Positions 41,458 to 55,800 of a stretch of DNA of 64,000 nt are shown here, in pieces (positions within the stretch are counted from its first letter, which is position 1; the number at the start of each line of letters is the position of its first letter). Under the pieces are notes generated by a model. That model was not told where the DNA came from. It saw nothing but the letters and a program-made list of their open reading frames with translations, and made no database searches. A program made the translations under genes and the position numbers. Source of the stretch: Petrolisthes cinctipes (Eukaryota; Arthropoda; Malacostraca; Decapoda; Porcellanidae); contig JAWQEG010001235.1 in assembly GCA_033782935.1 (NCBI GenBank), positions 186,001 through 250,000 on the forward strand, given 5' to 3'.

Positions 41458-44400
41458 GTCAGTTCAATGATTGGGTATTTAACTTATTGATTGTACAGCT
41501 GAAGAATCAACATATGTGTTTATCAGTAACATACACTTTTTCTGATAATGAACAGTATATAATAATTAAAATATTATGGAAGAATTTCTTTTGTCATTGC
41601 ATTATGTGTAGTTTTTACAATGCAGTATATGGTAATTTGATAAAATTCAATGTTATGTTAGCAGTGGATTATTTCCACCTTCAGAAAGCTTAAAACAACA
41701 TGACTCCAATAGAAATTTCTGACAAAGCTTTAGTATACAGTACTGTTAATTCAATGAAATTAAGTGATTTACACTAATAAACTAATTTCTGTTAAAATCC
41801 TATTAACCATGATTCAAATACAGTAACCAACCAACCAACTCGTATAACCAGAAGCTTTATGAAACTCAGTACTACTGCTATGCTGTAGGCCTATATAATT
41901 TTGAGTTACAGTATTGTAGTTGTTTGACTGGGAAAGTTAGTGGGATACTGATTGCCACAATGAATTGGAAGGCAAGTACTGTACTGTACCGTAATGAAAG
42001 AGTAGCGAGGGGTGGTCAGCCAATGGGGTTGAGTAATTCTAGAGTTAGGTTTGTAATGGAGTATTATTATTATGATATAGATTTCAGCTCAGTACTGTAA
42101 TGATGTAGACCTATACTGGATTTTAGTAAATCACTTTATACACTGTACAGTATATGAACTAGGGGACTCTCTTGTTTGTAAATTAGAAGGCTACTGATTT
42201 CTCCCAACTGTACTAGGCAACAGATGACCTTGATGTTATTCTAATGGGGGATCTGTTTCATGGCATAGTTTGGAGGAGCAGAGGCCTTCAAATTCACAAC
42301 AAAAGAATCTCCCCATAAAGGAGTCATTTGCAGTATAAAACTCAACACAGCTGGAGCCTACAACTAATATCAGATTTTTCCATTATTTGTACATCATACA
42401 AAGGCCACTTGTTATCCACCAGGGATGATTGTACTGTACATCCATTTTTTCCTTTCCGGTAAGGTGCTTGAATTTCCTTAGCACCTTGAATCATTTTTTG
42501 GGCATTGATGTTGTTGGTTTATTTAATTTTTTCTAACGTCTTATAAAAAATTCCCTAATGATGTCGAGTCCATTATCACTTTAACTACACTGTGTAATGC
42601 AACCTAATAGCACCACTAAAAAAATTTGATATACTTTATAGAGGTGAAATAGAGTCATTATGAAAACAGTGCATTAGAGTTGAATAGCACAGGCTGTCAC
42701 TCTGCAGCTCACACCTAAATTGAATGTGTGCCATGGGCTAAGAGGAGAAGGTCACATGACAGCCTCCAAAGATGTCAATGTAGCATTTACTGGTACAGTC
42801 ACGGTCACAAGTCCTCCAACGGGTGAATGAAAGTAAGCCGTGAGAGTGAATCTAATGAATCAGTATTACAGAGACCAACAGTTATAGTTTCGCACCATTT
42901 TGAGGCCGTTTCATTCGAGGGTGTTGCAGGACTATTGACCATGACTGTACCAACTTTTAGAAATAGTTTATATAAATTTGTAGCTACACATTGATATTAA
43001 CTTTTTCTACCATACTGTACTGAGGTTTTTACTGCACTGTAGCATGTACTGTACATACAGTCACAGTACATAGTCCATGAACAGACTTCCCCTTACACCC
43101 TGGTCAAGGACTATTTGCCACGATTATACATTTATTCATGTAGAATATGCAGTTATGGCCAGAATTCATATTCTCTCCTCATGCTGATGGTCAACTCAGA
43201 TTCATAATGCTGTAATTAAACAAACCGGCTTTCCGGAATATATGATACAGTATTTGGACACATCCATATATGATATATGTCTTGTGACCTTGGAAATCAG
43301 AGTAAACGATCACAAACAGTATCTGTATTGAGTTTATTCAAGTATTTATATGTTAAGTTGTATATTTTTGTGCATGGAATACTTTCAATTAGCACTGCCT
43401 GCCGTGCCTTTTAGAGCCATAAACTAAATTGCATGATATAACATTTATGTCACAGACTATGATGTAAATGTCACACATTGTGTTATTATTGGAACTGACA
43501 TAGTTTTATCCAATGCCTTTATGTCATTCCATGAAACAAATTTTGTTTTGTAACTTAGATTGCCACTTACTTTATGTTGCTAATCATTAAAGGTATGGTT
43601 TGATATTATATCATGTTCATATTATGGTAATGGCTAAATTTATCATTTCTGGGCTGAGTATCCTATTTAAGAGACAAACATTGTACAATTGATACTAGGA
43701 AGGAAGTAATTGTTTCCACTGATCTAAGACATAATTAGGGTGTGTGGAAAATGGCAATATTCTTTTAAACATAAGTACTGTAATTAGATTTTTTTTAGCA
43801 ATCCGTCTGAACTTAACTACTCCTAGTTCCTTTGAGATATTAACACAGATATTTTGTGGATAATACATATTCTTAGGGGGTTGTAATAAACTACTTTTGA
43901 AAGAGATCTGACAAAAAAAAATCCAATTTTTGCAAGCTGCACAAGGCGGCGCCCCTGGGGCCGAGCGTATGGCCATTTACGCGAGTTTTTAGAAAAAACT
44001 CGGATAAGGTTTTAGAGGCAATAGTAATTTTTTTTTTTTTTTCTTTCTTCACAACAAAGCTATCTGGCAACATTATTGGGCAAAAAGAACACTTGAAAAA
44101 GTAATAAGGAATAATAATTCTTTTATTTGTTCTCCGTTTAACAATAGAGCTCTTACACCCTTGATAGAGTGAATGGAAAATAGGCAACAGGTGTATGATC
44201 AAAACATACATAAAATCATACATGTACCTCCATTAACATGCATTTTGGCATTGGGTTCTTGTTCAACACTGATAATGAGGTAGGATAATCACTCAATACA
44301 GACCTCTTGACAGTGCTTCATGACTAGCTCCTCAACTGAAATTTGTTGGGCAGAACTGAGCCACGTTCTACTGGCATCATAGGGCTGCCACTAATCATAC

Positions 44401-47400
44401 TTTGATATTTTCTCACTCCCAGCTACCCAACCAATAAGGGATCTCTTCCCTTTCTTGTTCAAACCATATGCCAAAAGTCACCATTATAAATGCACAATAG
44501 ACAGATTTTACTCATAAAAATGTTTTGGTAAATAACAGTAAGATACTCCAGAAATGATAGAGGATATACTTTACACAAGTTTTTGAGGTGTTTGTAATCA
44601 TATATATCTGAGAAACCATGTACAGTACTATACTGTGCCATGTGTTTCCTCTTACTATACAAAGCATCATATAGACATACCCCGGGATCCACAAAGCACT
44701 TACGCCAGTGTAAACTATAGTATAATTTACTGTAAAGTATGGTTTACACTGGCGTAAGTGCTTTGTGGATCCCGGCCATATAGTACTGTACTGTGCATGG
44801 AATACAGAACTATTCTGTATAAAGCTGTTGGAAATGTCTTGGTTTTAAATCCCTAAAAAGTATATTATGCATACTGTACTTTCCTTAGCATTATTGGCAT
44901 TAGCTGCAAGTGCATGTGAACATGCTGCAGATATTAATGGCCCTCCTTTTATTCATTGCAATACTACTGTACTTGTTTATATTATATATAACTTACACCA
45001 ACTGTGATAGGTATTCACTACCAAAGTGGTAGCAATGTCTGCTTTTCTTTATGAAATTATTTTTTTGTGTGTTTTCACTCCCAGTAGTTCTTCCATTGCT
45101 TGTTATAATTATTTTGATAGCATTATGATTCTCATGCCTAAACTTGATATTCACATGCAAAATGTATGAATGCTCTTCAGATTCCTAAAACAGTTGGGAA
45201 GCACTTACTTCGTTTACCCATCAGCTGCTCACAATCGTTTTGAACACTGCCTTGGGTAAGTTCTGGCATTTACTACAACAGGATCTTGGTAGGTCTGTGC
45301 ATATCTTAGAGCTTGCTTAATGCTTGTATTAGTGTTGCTTAGTTTGTGCATGAGCTGTGGACTGTTCTGTTACAAAGATATAATTTTTGCCTACCATGTG
45401 CATCAGTACTGTACTATTATTGGTCTTTCAATTTATTTGCTGTTTCATTTAGAAATTTATCCTTGTCATAAAGGGGTCAACTCGTTTGTTTGAATTGGAG
45501 GGCTAATGATTCCTCCAAAATATGTCTGGAAACAGATGACCTCATTGTTACTACTGTAGTAGGGGATCTGTTTCTTGACATAGCTTGGATGAATCCATAG
45601 TCCTCTGATTTATAGAGCAGAGCTTATCCCTTTGATCTTCACACTATCATGGTCATAGAAAATGCTTGAGTATAATTCTATATATGAGTACAGTACTATA
45701 CAGTGTAACCATTAAACCATGCTGCTTTATGGAGTAATGATGTACCAGCTGGCAGGTGTCCTCAACTATACAGTCCTGTAATATGTACGGTTGCGGACAC
45801 AACTGAAGTGGGGCCCCTTATTGAACATGTACTGTATATGGTAGGATGCGACATTGTGTGCTGAGGTGCATCCTATTCTATGCTTGGTAAAGGCCCTGTT
45901 TGAAGTGTGTCTGTTTCATGTGTCTGTAACTGTACGGTACCTGTCTGTATACAACTTGCTTTCCTCCATTGTAACTTTGTAACAATGCAGTATTGCAGTC
46001 TAGCATGTGATTTTTCTGTGATGCTGTACAAATTAATACCTGGCTTATCAGTAATTCAGTACTGTAGCATTTAACCTTAAGTAATATACTGTATATACAT
46101 TCCCTCCTTCTTTAGTTGTTGTTGTTGTTGTTGAAGTTCCTCAAGCTGTCTGGCCAAGCAGCCCCGCCTCCTTCTTTAGTTGTCTTTGTCTGTTATGGAG
46201 TGCTTGTAACTTTCTACTAATAGTACTTAAGGTGCTTCGTAGTTGTTTGTGGGCTTTTCTTTCACTTGCTAAATATATCTCTGCTTGAACACACTCATCA
46301 TAAAACTGTTGGTGATCTTCTCATCCTATTTATTCTGACACCTCTGATAATGGATATCAGCTGAGACAACATGAGCTTCAGTGGTCGTTGAAGATATAAT
46401 TGAGGTAAACTTACTGCTATTTTTATTGATCGACTACCTGATGATAGCAGGAGTAACTTGAAAAGGTAGAAGATGTTTATAAAACTTCCAGATTCTGCTT
46501 GAGTGTTATTTCTCTCTCAGGTTCATCAAGATGGTTGGTTCTTGTTATTATGTCTTTCCTGCAGCATCACACAATCGCTTCGAGCATTCAATAGGGTAAG
46601 GTTTTCACATTACAGTATTAATCATTGTTATAGTACTTTTAAAGTCTTGAGTCTGGAAGTTGCCCTGTCCGAGATAAAGGTGCAGAGGGAAGGATAGAAA
46701 CATATTAAGGGTTAGGTTAGGTTGGAAATTGAATCATTGTGCTTTCTCCCCACGGTAAAGAATGTAACACTGGCCAAACCAAGCTATTCAGTCTTACCCC
46801 TGTCTACTCCCTAATGCAAGAATGAACCGGTTCTCTCAATGTTTCATCATCAAACTGGTTAGCTTTGGAACAATACCTTCATCCCTCTTTCTTAGACAAT
46901 GTGTTTAGGTACTGTATCTCAAATGAAATAGGACATGATTTAGGACCTCACACTCATTTAATTTCACATGGTAGGATATTAAGCAGTCTTCTTTCCTTTA
47001 ATCCTCACATTCCTCAAAAGAGAGAAAAAAAAAAATAGGGAATGAAGCCATGTTTCTTTCATGGAGTAAGAGAAGGCATATGACAAGGACAATAGAGGCT
47101 TCTGATCTATGGTGTGGGTGGATACTTACTAAAGAAAACTGAAGCATTCTGTAGTGGGACAAGTACAGTTGGAAAAATATGAACATTAACTATATTAACA
47201 TGTACAGTTGGCAAAACATATATTGGAACTCCCATGTATGATTATAATTAATTTCAATGTAAGGGTGGTTCCAATACTATTTTTGTCGACTGTACAGTAC
47301 AACTCTTTGTAGGGACCATAAGCATGCAATACAAAAGGATACGTACATTTTCTTCTATACTACATACTTATGATTCCTACAAACAGCGTTCTATCGAATA

Positions 47401-49835
47401 TATCCTTCGTTTACACACGGACTGAAACTCATCCACCACCCTCTGTAACTCCCTTTCACTCTCAGCCATCAACACAGTGTCATCTGCAAATAAGCTTGCC
47501 ACCAAGGACCAATTTACTTCATTCATCTCTCTCATACAACCATCCATATATATATTGAACAGCCATGAGTAACTGCTTGTATTAAATTAGAAGATGGTAC
47601 TTAAACTATTTATTGGAAGGTTTTACGAGCAAACGAACAGATTGAAGCTGTCAAATGTTTACATGAGTCATCCCAATGTGGATGATTATTATTGACCACG
47701 ACTATGTATGAGGGAAATGAAGGCATAAGTGGGAGTCTTGAGGTGTATAGCTAAGGTTGCGTGTAATAGTGTTGTTAAAGTCTTAAAGTGGAGGATTCTC
47801 TTGATGATAAATTGGAAGGCTACTGATCCCTCCTAACTGTACCAGAAAATAGATACCCTCAATGGTACTACAGTAGTAAGGGATCTGTTTCGTATCATAG
47901 TTTGGAGGAATCGGGGACCTTCAAATTAACCAAAAAAAAAAAAAATTCTTTAATGGTCTTTGGTGGTGAGTGAAATAGAACTGGAGAACATTAATTGTCA
48001 TTGACTTTCATTGTATATGTTAAAGAAGGGTAGACAGTTCAGAGAGGGACATTCACTTCCAGATACATGTGGATGGAATACTGTACAGGGGGCCGTATTC
48101 AAGAACATCTGTGATGTATACGATGGCGTGGTATCAGTACGATGGCTTTATTGTTTGTTTATGGAGTCATCGTACCGGCGCCACACCATCATATACACCA
48201 TGGATGTTCTTGAATATGGCCCAGAGTGCAACAGTCAAGAAATGATCTGGTGGAAATGAGCTAGTTGAGAAAAGCACATGATTTGACAAGGTGAGATGGA
48301 GATAGGAATGAGAATATGAATATTTGGGTCATTCCACACCATTATTCAGAATGAGAATTAAATTACAACCTTAGATACAAGTGGGAACACATGAATGCGC
48401 CAGACTCTACCCTCTTGAACACAAATTATTGTGGAAAAATCAACATTTCATAAAGTTTTCTTTGGAAGCTGGTATATCCAGAAAATCTGTTAGTAAAGAT
48501 TGGTTCTATCCCTAATTAGTCCATATTCAGGTTATACTGTATGTGGGGTTGTTCTCTGTTGTAATAAAGTGTGGGTTATTTATAATTTTTCCTATGGGAT
48601 AACTGTAATTTCTACAGAATGTATATTATATATGCATGTAAGATTAATATTGATCTGTTCTACATAGTATGTGGTGTGGAAGTTGTTTGACAACAGATCA
48701 AATTACAGCCACCCCACGTGCCCAGGGGGGCTGACTTCATTCTCTGTGAATATAAGCCATCCCTCACAGGGCTAGAATAAAGATTGTTGTAGGATCTGGT
48801 CACTTTCTAGTGGATTTGACGAGATATGCCCACATGGATTAAAAATCCACGTGAGGTGTACTGCAACCGGAGGCTTTTTTTTTTCACTGCTGTGTGGACC
48901 GCCAGCACACGGGGGTGCATTATCCATTTGCATGCAGCAGTCTAAACTTCCTCCCCCCTTATGGTCCCTTCAGGGCTGGTCTCATGGAAGGTGCGGCCCC
49001 ACTTGTAGATCTTGTGGTAACCTGGACTTGGGCCCACAGCACTGGCTGTGGGATCAAAGACCTTCGCCCCCCAATCTCCCTGGCGGTCGGAGGCCCCCAG
49101 ACTCCCTGGTCCAGTAAGCTCTGGTCCCATTTCCCTGGGATGTGCTTCGTTAGCCCAGGCATATAGGGCCAGCCTCTCCTTTATTTTAATTTGTTTTTTC
49201 ACTGCGACCAGAGCGTACTGGGGGTCTGGCACAATATTGTCAGGAACCTTTGTCCTGAAACTCTCTGACTCTGTATATATTAAATATAATACTACAGCGC
49301 TAGTATTGTAGCTGGTGTTGACATTTAACCAAAGCATTGGAGTATTGATATACACTACTGTACTTCAATATTCTTTCAGTAAGAGGTGGAGGTACTATAA
49401 ATTGTTATTCTCCCAAATTGTTGAAATTGGATAATAATGTACAGTTGGGGAACAAAGTATCTGAACACCGTTGGCAGCTTCAGATCACAACGCCAGGAGT
49501 AAATTAGTTAGTCATAGACAAAATACATTCATTACTACATAACGATAACTGATATTGGGAGACGTCGACCAACCACTGACAGTGAAATAAAATTTATCTT
49601 TCAATTTAAAAATAATTTCTCTCACTGATGTGTTTACTTTTGGGACTGTTGCCAGAAGCCGCCAGCAGTGTTCAGATACTGTATTCCCCAACTGTACTTT
49701 TCATTCTATTACTGTATTATTGAATATTTTGTATATTATTTGGACAAGTATTTTGACATCATATAAAACTATATGGAGCATATTATTATTATTATTATTA
49801 TTAATATTATTATTTTATTATTATTATTATTATTG

Positions 49836-49886
<51 letters not shown>

Positions 49887-52800
49887 AATACTATAGAGGC
49901 CGTCCTATCACGATCCTTCTCATAATCATAATTTTCAAGTTACATCTGTGGCAGCCAAGCATGGGATTAGTTGTTCATGAAGTTGGTTTGCACTCTCTCC
50001 TCTTGGTTGTCCTGTATTAAGGGGGTACTGTATATAGCACATTGTTTTGGGTGGTAAATCTGGAGTAACTGATTCCTCCAAACTAGTCCAGGCAACAGGA
50101 TACCATTATTTTTCTTCATGTGGGTCTGTTTCCAATCTATCAAAAGTATACCATCCCCTTAATGGTGCTGGAGACTGGAGGCATGGTGTTCATCATTTTT
50201 ATTAGAGTGAAATGTTTTCCACCCAGATGCTCATTTTGATTTCATTTCCTTTTAATTGCCTTCTACAACACACTTGAGATAATTTCGACTTATTTTTGAA
50301 AAGGCTTTGGCATATACTGTATGGCTCTATGTAAGTCTATACCTGTTAATTACAAATTGTGAATAGCATACCAGTTAACTGACATAATGCTTGCCGAGTA
50401 CAAATCTATTTTCCACTCATTGCCTTCTTGCTCATTCTACAAATTATTGAATTGCAGGAAAGCTTTTACAATTGCAGGTGCCTCTTTGGACCCAAATCGT
50501 TCCTTTTCTTCTCCTCGGCTGTCCTTCCTATCCTTCCTTCCTCCTCATGCTTCCTGCGTTTCCTCAGTCTTTTTTGTCCCTTGTGGTATATAGTCTTTCT
50601 GGCCAAGCACAATCTTTTTTTCTTTTACATTCAGCAATTGACCCCCAGCAATTTCCGATTATCTCTCACATGTTCCCTCAAAGTCTTCTACAGTCTTCCT
50701 CACTTCCTCATTGGTATCTTCCTTCCACCTCCATGTTCATAGCCCTCCTGACCAGATTGTAACCCTCTCTTGGACTCTCCCCCACATATGTCTAAAACTA
50801 CCTTGCAATTCTATATACTTTACTAACTTCTGTATACTAAAATATAATAATAACCCAGCACTGTTAGAGACACTTTGATCGTTTTCTAACCATATATACT
50901 GTATTTTCCCGTGATGGTGTACAGAGTGTGCTACTTGGCAGGGCAGATGGTGAGTGCACTACAGAAGAGACAACCAGAACTGAATATTGATGATAAGGAT
51001 GTGTTGTGTGTCATGCTAGCTGGTCTGTGTCATGACCTGGGCCATGGACCTTATAGCCACATGTGGGAGATATTTGTCAACAAGGCCAACAACAGTACAT
51101 CATGGAAGGTGAGAAGCAAAGTTAAAAGGACTGTATGGTTGCTGCTCTTACAATTACCTCATCCCTGTACTGTATTACAAGCAGATATAAAGGCAATGCC
51201 TAATGAGTCTTAATTTTCCTTCAGTCCTGGGTATACACTGTATTTGCTAGTCTTCTACAGTCACTCATTTTCCTTGTTCTTCCTTGAAAAGCTAGCTTTG
51301 TCTTCTTTATTACTTTCTGTGCTGGAGTAATGCAGCTTGTATATGGTGGTACTAACCTGTCAGAAACAGTCTGCAGAGGAACCTTGACATCCTTTGTTCT
51401 TCTACCTGGTGAATAGTGACATGTAGAGCCAAAGAAAAGAGTGGATGTTATGCATGGAATATGGGTAAAGGTGTGGGACTCAGGGAAGGCACCAGAGGAA
51501 TAGAAGCCAGTTTAAAAAGTAAAAGAAAGTAATGAGGAAGCATTTACAGTGATCTGGATGGCTGGGATATCATGATTGTGTCTGTCATGTCAGTTCAAGT
51601 ACTGTCATGCATCATAAAGGACACATTGCAATTTTGACTTTGGTATTGCAAAAATTACTGCATCATGAGGTAGTTCATATTTGTGGAAGAGAACATGTAA
51701 TGTCCTCTTAACTGTCTCCTTTATCTTTGTCACTTGCCCTTTATTCAGTGGCCCTTACTCATGCATTTCCTTTCCAGTATGCTTTCGGAGTCCAATCAAG
51801 TTTCTGTTCACTCCATTATTTTTTTCTAGACGTGTACAGTAATGAACTCCTGATGGACATTAAACACTCTTTGGCGAAAAAACTTCTCATCGCTGAATTC
51901 TCATTGCAAAACAATAGGAACTGAGCGGCAGAGAAGTTTTCGTCGAAGAGAGTGTATAATACTACCAACCTTACTGTCTTCCATAATATATCTTATTTTC
52001 ATACAACATGATTATACTGTATGTTGTTTTGGAGTACAGAACTGTATTTTTGTGTCTGTGTACTGAAAGTGGCCCACTCTACTGGTTTGGGGTGTTGTGT
52101 TGCAGGGTGGGTCCCACTCATTGTCTTCTCTTGTATGTATAGTATCAATTCCTCTCGTTATTTTGGAATTCTTTATGTGAAATATTGGTATGTTTGCCAG
52201 TTAGGTGTGTGTCCACAGATATCACTTTGGCCCAGGTTGACCTCTGATATTTTGTATTGAGTATCTGTGTTTTGTGTCCATTCCATTGTGAGGCCAAAGT
52301 CCCTATTGTCCTTGTTTTCAATGTCCGTTGTATGTACAGTTCCGGACACATGAAACGGACATATGTTTGCAACTGCACGTTTACTCACTCCCTTTTTTTT
52401 GCTCTTGTTTAGTTCTGTGTGCTTGCCTCCTTTTATAGGTCTAGTTTCTTGTAACATCATTGTACTTTTATTTTCATTATTGTGTCTTAAATGTCTATTC
52501 CTGTTTATCACAACTAAGTATACATACATACAGAATTTTTTTCTTGATTATGTATTCTTTTGTTTTTCAGCATGAAGAAGCATCATCCAAGATGTTTGAT
52601 CACTTGATGAAGGAAAATCCTCATCTTGAAGAGGAATTTAAAAAAAACGACTTGCATGAAGTAGATAGAATTTTCATTAAGGAATTAATTTGTGGTTCAG
52701 AGGAAGATGGAGGAACTTGGCCTTATAGAGGCAGACCACAAAATAAGGCTTTCTTGTATGAGGTGAGAATATCATTAAATATAGTTGTGTGTTTATATTT

Positions 52801-55800
52801 GATATCTGTATATTCTTGAGGGGGGATTTTCTTTTTGGCAAATACAGGGGCTACTGACTCCTTCAAACTATGCCATGAAATAAGATCCCCTATTAGTACC
52901 TTTGAGGGCGTCTATTTTCTGGCATAGTTAGGGGGAATAGGTAGCCTTCCAATTTGCCAACAATGAAGTTCTGATTTCAGAAGTGTACCTGTTAATTGCA
53001 TTTCTCATTACAGGTGGTAGCAAACAAGAAGACAGGAGTTGATGTTGACAAATGGGATTACATTCTGCGCGATGGCCACAGTCTTGGAATCAAGGTATGA
53101 CATGTAAGGTACAAAAAAGTCCAAAAGTTCGGACTCCAAACCTTCAGAATGCTCACTACTTTGGAAGGTTTTGGGCTGACCAATTATTGCTGAATTTATT
53201 CAAAACAATTAAAAAAATGTATATATGCCAAGAAAAGAAGACCGCGCGGGCATGGCGACACCAATTCTACTCCCACCACTAGTTCAGTGATGCCGGCAAT
53301 GCCTTAATTTGTGAGGTAGTTACCCCAGATTAGCGTAATAATTTTATGAATCTTCCGTTATTTTCTGGGTCATCGTAAAATAAAATTTATGCTTTCATTC
53401 CTGCCAAAAACTAGTAAAATCACATAAAAATATATATCGTGTGTCAAGGGTTCAATTTATGGTCACCTATAGTTCAGTATCTAAGGTAGCCTAATATAGC
53501 TCCATCTAAGGTATTTTCAACCCACTTTTTAAGGTAATAAAACAAATATTTCATGAGAACCCTGGACTAACGTCGGTCTGGTGTTTGTGTATACAGTACA
53601 TCCCCAACATTACTCTTACATTTCTACCTAATTTTTGCTGTTTTGCCTGCTACCATGGCTCCCAAGAAACCAGCCAGAGACAAACGTGGGAAGACATATG
53701 TTACGTTAAGTGTGGCACAGAAACTAGAAGTATTAGTGAAATAAAAGAGGGGAATTAGAGTTCTGGTGCTCATGGCGTAGTATGGCGTAGGACAATCTAC
53801 AGTTTACGATGTCAAATACAAGGCTTCAGAATACAAGAAGCTTGCTGCCAAGGTAGAGAGTGTGAAGAAGTTAGAAAGAAGAAAAAGTTTAAGGAAACCA
53901 GAGTTACCCAAGCTGGATTGTGTCATTCTTAAGAATATTCATGTAAATTCTGAAAAATCGAAAATTTGAAAGTCTCATATTCCCCTGCCTCCCGAACTTT
54001 AGGACTTTTACTGTACTCCACGTATGCTGCATATACCTTTTATATATACAGTAAACCCTCGCTAAGTTGGATATCAGATAACTCGGATGCTGTCAGTGTC
54101 TCGGACACCTATAAATAACTTGGATGAATATCTGACTTGACTTATGCAGAGATTTTCTGGGTACATCGTCACAAAGGCTTACAGCCTGAGAAGTGACTCA
54201 AGTTGATTTTGTACAAAACTCGAATTACCATTTCTATACCATACATTATACCCTATGTCGACTGATCATATATATATAGTTATGCTTTTACCATTAAAAG
54301 GGTATGTATAAGAAACTCAATGTTTTGAATTAATTAACACTATTACCTGAAAAATGGTGATGTACTGATAATTGGCTACATCACTGCTAAGTGAGTTTCT
54401 GAGCCACATATACATTGGTCATGAACTGTATTACCACAGTGACTCCATGTAGTGTTACATTATCCATTAACATTAACAATGTTATCATATGATAATATAT
54501 AATGAACAATGTTATCATATAATATTATATAATTAACAATGTTGATCATATAATATTATATAATTAACAATGTTATCATATAATATTATATAATTAACAA
54601 TGTTATTATATTATATCATATACTGAGCCACATATACATTGGTCATGACAGTATTACCATGGTGACACCATGTAGTGTTACATTATCCATTAACAAACTT
54701 AACTTTGCTCTGTTATTATAGTTGACTGCATAGAAGATGTAGCCTACCTTTAATGTGAGATAAGAATTACTATGCACTCTTTGTCTATAACAATGGTGGC
54801 TTTAGTTGTTTGGATCAACCCTAAAGCATGCCCAATTGTTGCCACATTTTCTCCTTTCTCTTAACAATATCAACTTTTTCATGTACAATAAAACCTCTTG
54901 GATAGCGTTTTTTTAGATAGCAGTTTCACAGATAACGTCAGGATAGAAACATTTCCAGGCACAGAGGATAGCGATTAATGCACCGGGGATAGCAAGCAGG
55001 GCTTCCATGAGCACCAAAACTATTACCCTAGAATAGAGCCAGTTTTACCCTATATTACTAAGTATTACCCTAAAAAGTTGGCAACATCATAGAATAATGT
55101 AATGCATTATTACACATAGTCATTTTGGATCATATATAAGACAAAGTAATATAGATTATATAATATTATATAGTGCTACAACCAGTGGCCTGCATCACGG
55201 TAGCTGGGTTATGTCCCGATACACTGGATTATGGATAACTTGATGGGTTTAGCAAAATTGCAAAGCAATGTAAACATGTAACTCATTATTAATTAACTCC
55301 CGACATTTTTTGTTTATATCTACAATAGCCTTGTGTAATATTCTTAATTTTCGATTGATTTTGACACGTTTAAAAAATATGTTTTGCCTAGAATTGCCCC
55401 AAGTTAGGCATTACCCTAAATACTACCCTAAAGAGTCTGATTACCCTAGTTTACAGTATATTACTCGAAAATGGAAGCACAGATAGCGAGGCTAAGCAAG
55501 CGGACTCTAGGCGGTGGTGTTGCCAATACTGTATTGGATATTGGCAACTCTGACACCGCTCGCATAGTGATAGTCAATGTTTCCACTGTTGTTTCCATTG
55601 TTTTAAACTTTACAGTCACTTATTACTGGCTCTTGTTGTTGTAATGTTAAGGCTGCTGGATTCTGTACTGTAGGCTAATAGCTAATGGTGAAAATGAGGG
55701 AGACAGAAGAGACGTCAGAGAGAGTGAGGGTGTGGGCGCCCAGTAGACTTACTCTAAACCAGTATAAGGTAACATTTTATACCTTCTGGCATGTCATATA

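Noticed and set aside
43695..44223. Overlapping minus-strand frames of 93 and 110 codons in SAMHD1 intron 1
   Set aside because: No recognisable motif, lysine run from a poly(A/T) tract, no splice or start context.
46503..46697. 64-codon plus-strand frame
   Set aside because: It covers exon 2b in the wrong frame; the spliced frame is the one matching SAMHD1.
50387..50762. Three overlapping plus-strand frames of 68-104 codons just upstream of SAMHD1 exon 3
   Set aside because: Pyrimidine-rich intronic sequence open in all three frames; no motif and no splice continuity with exon 3.
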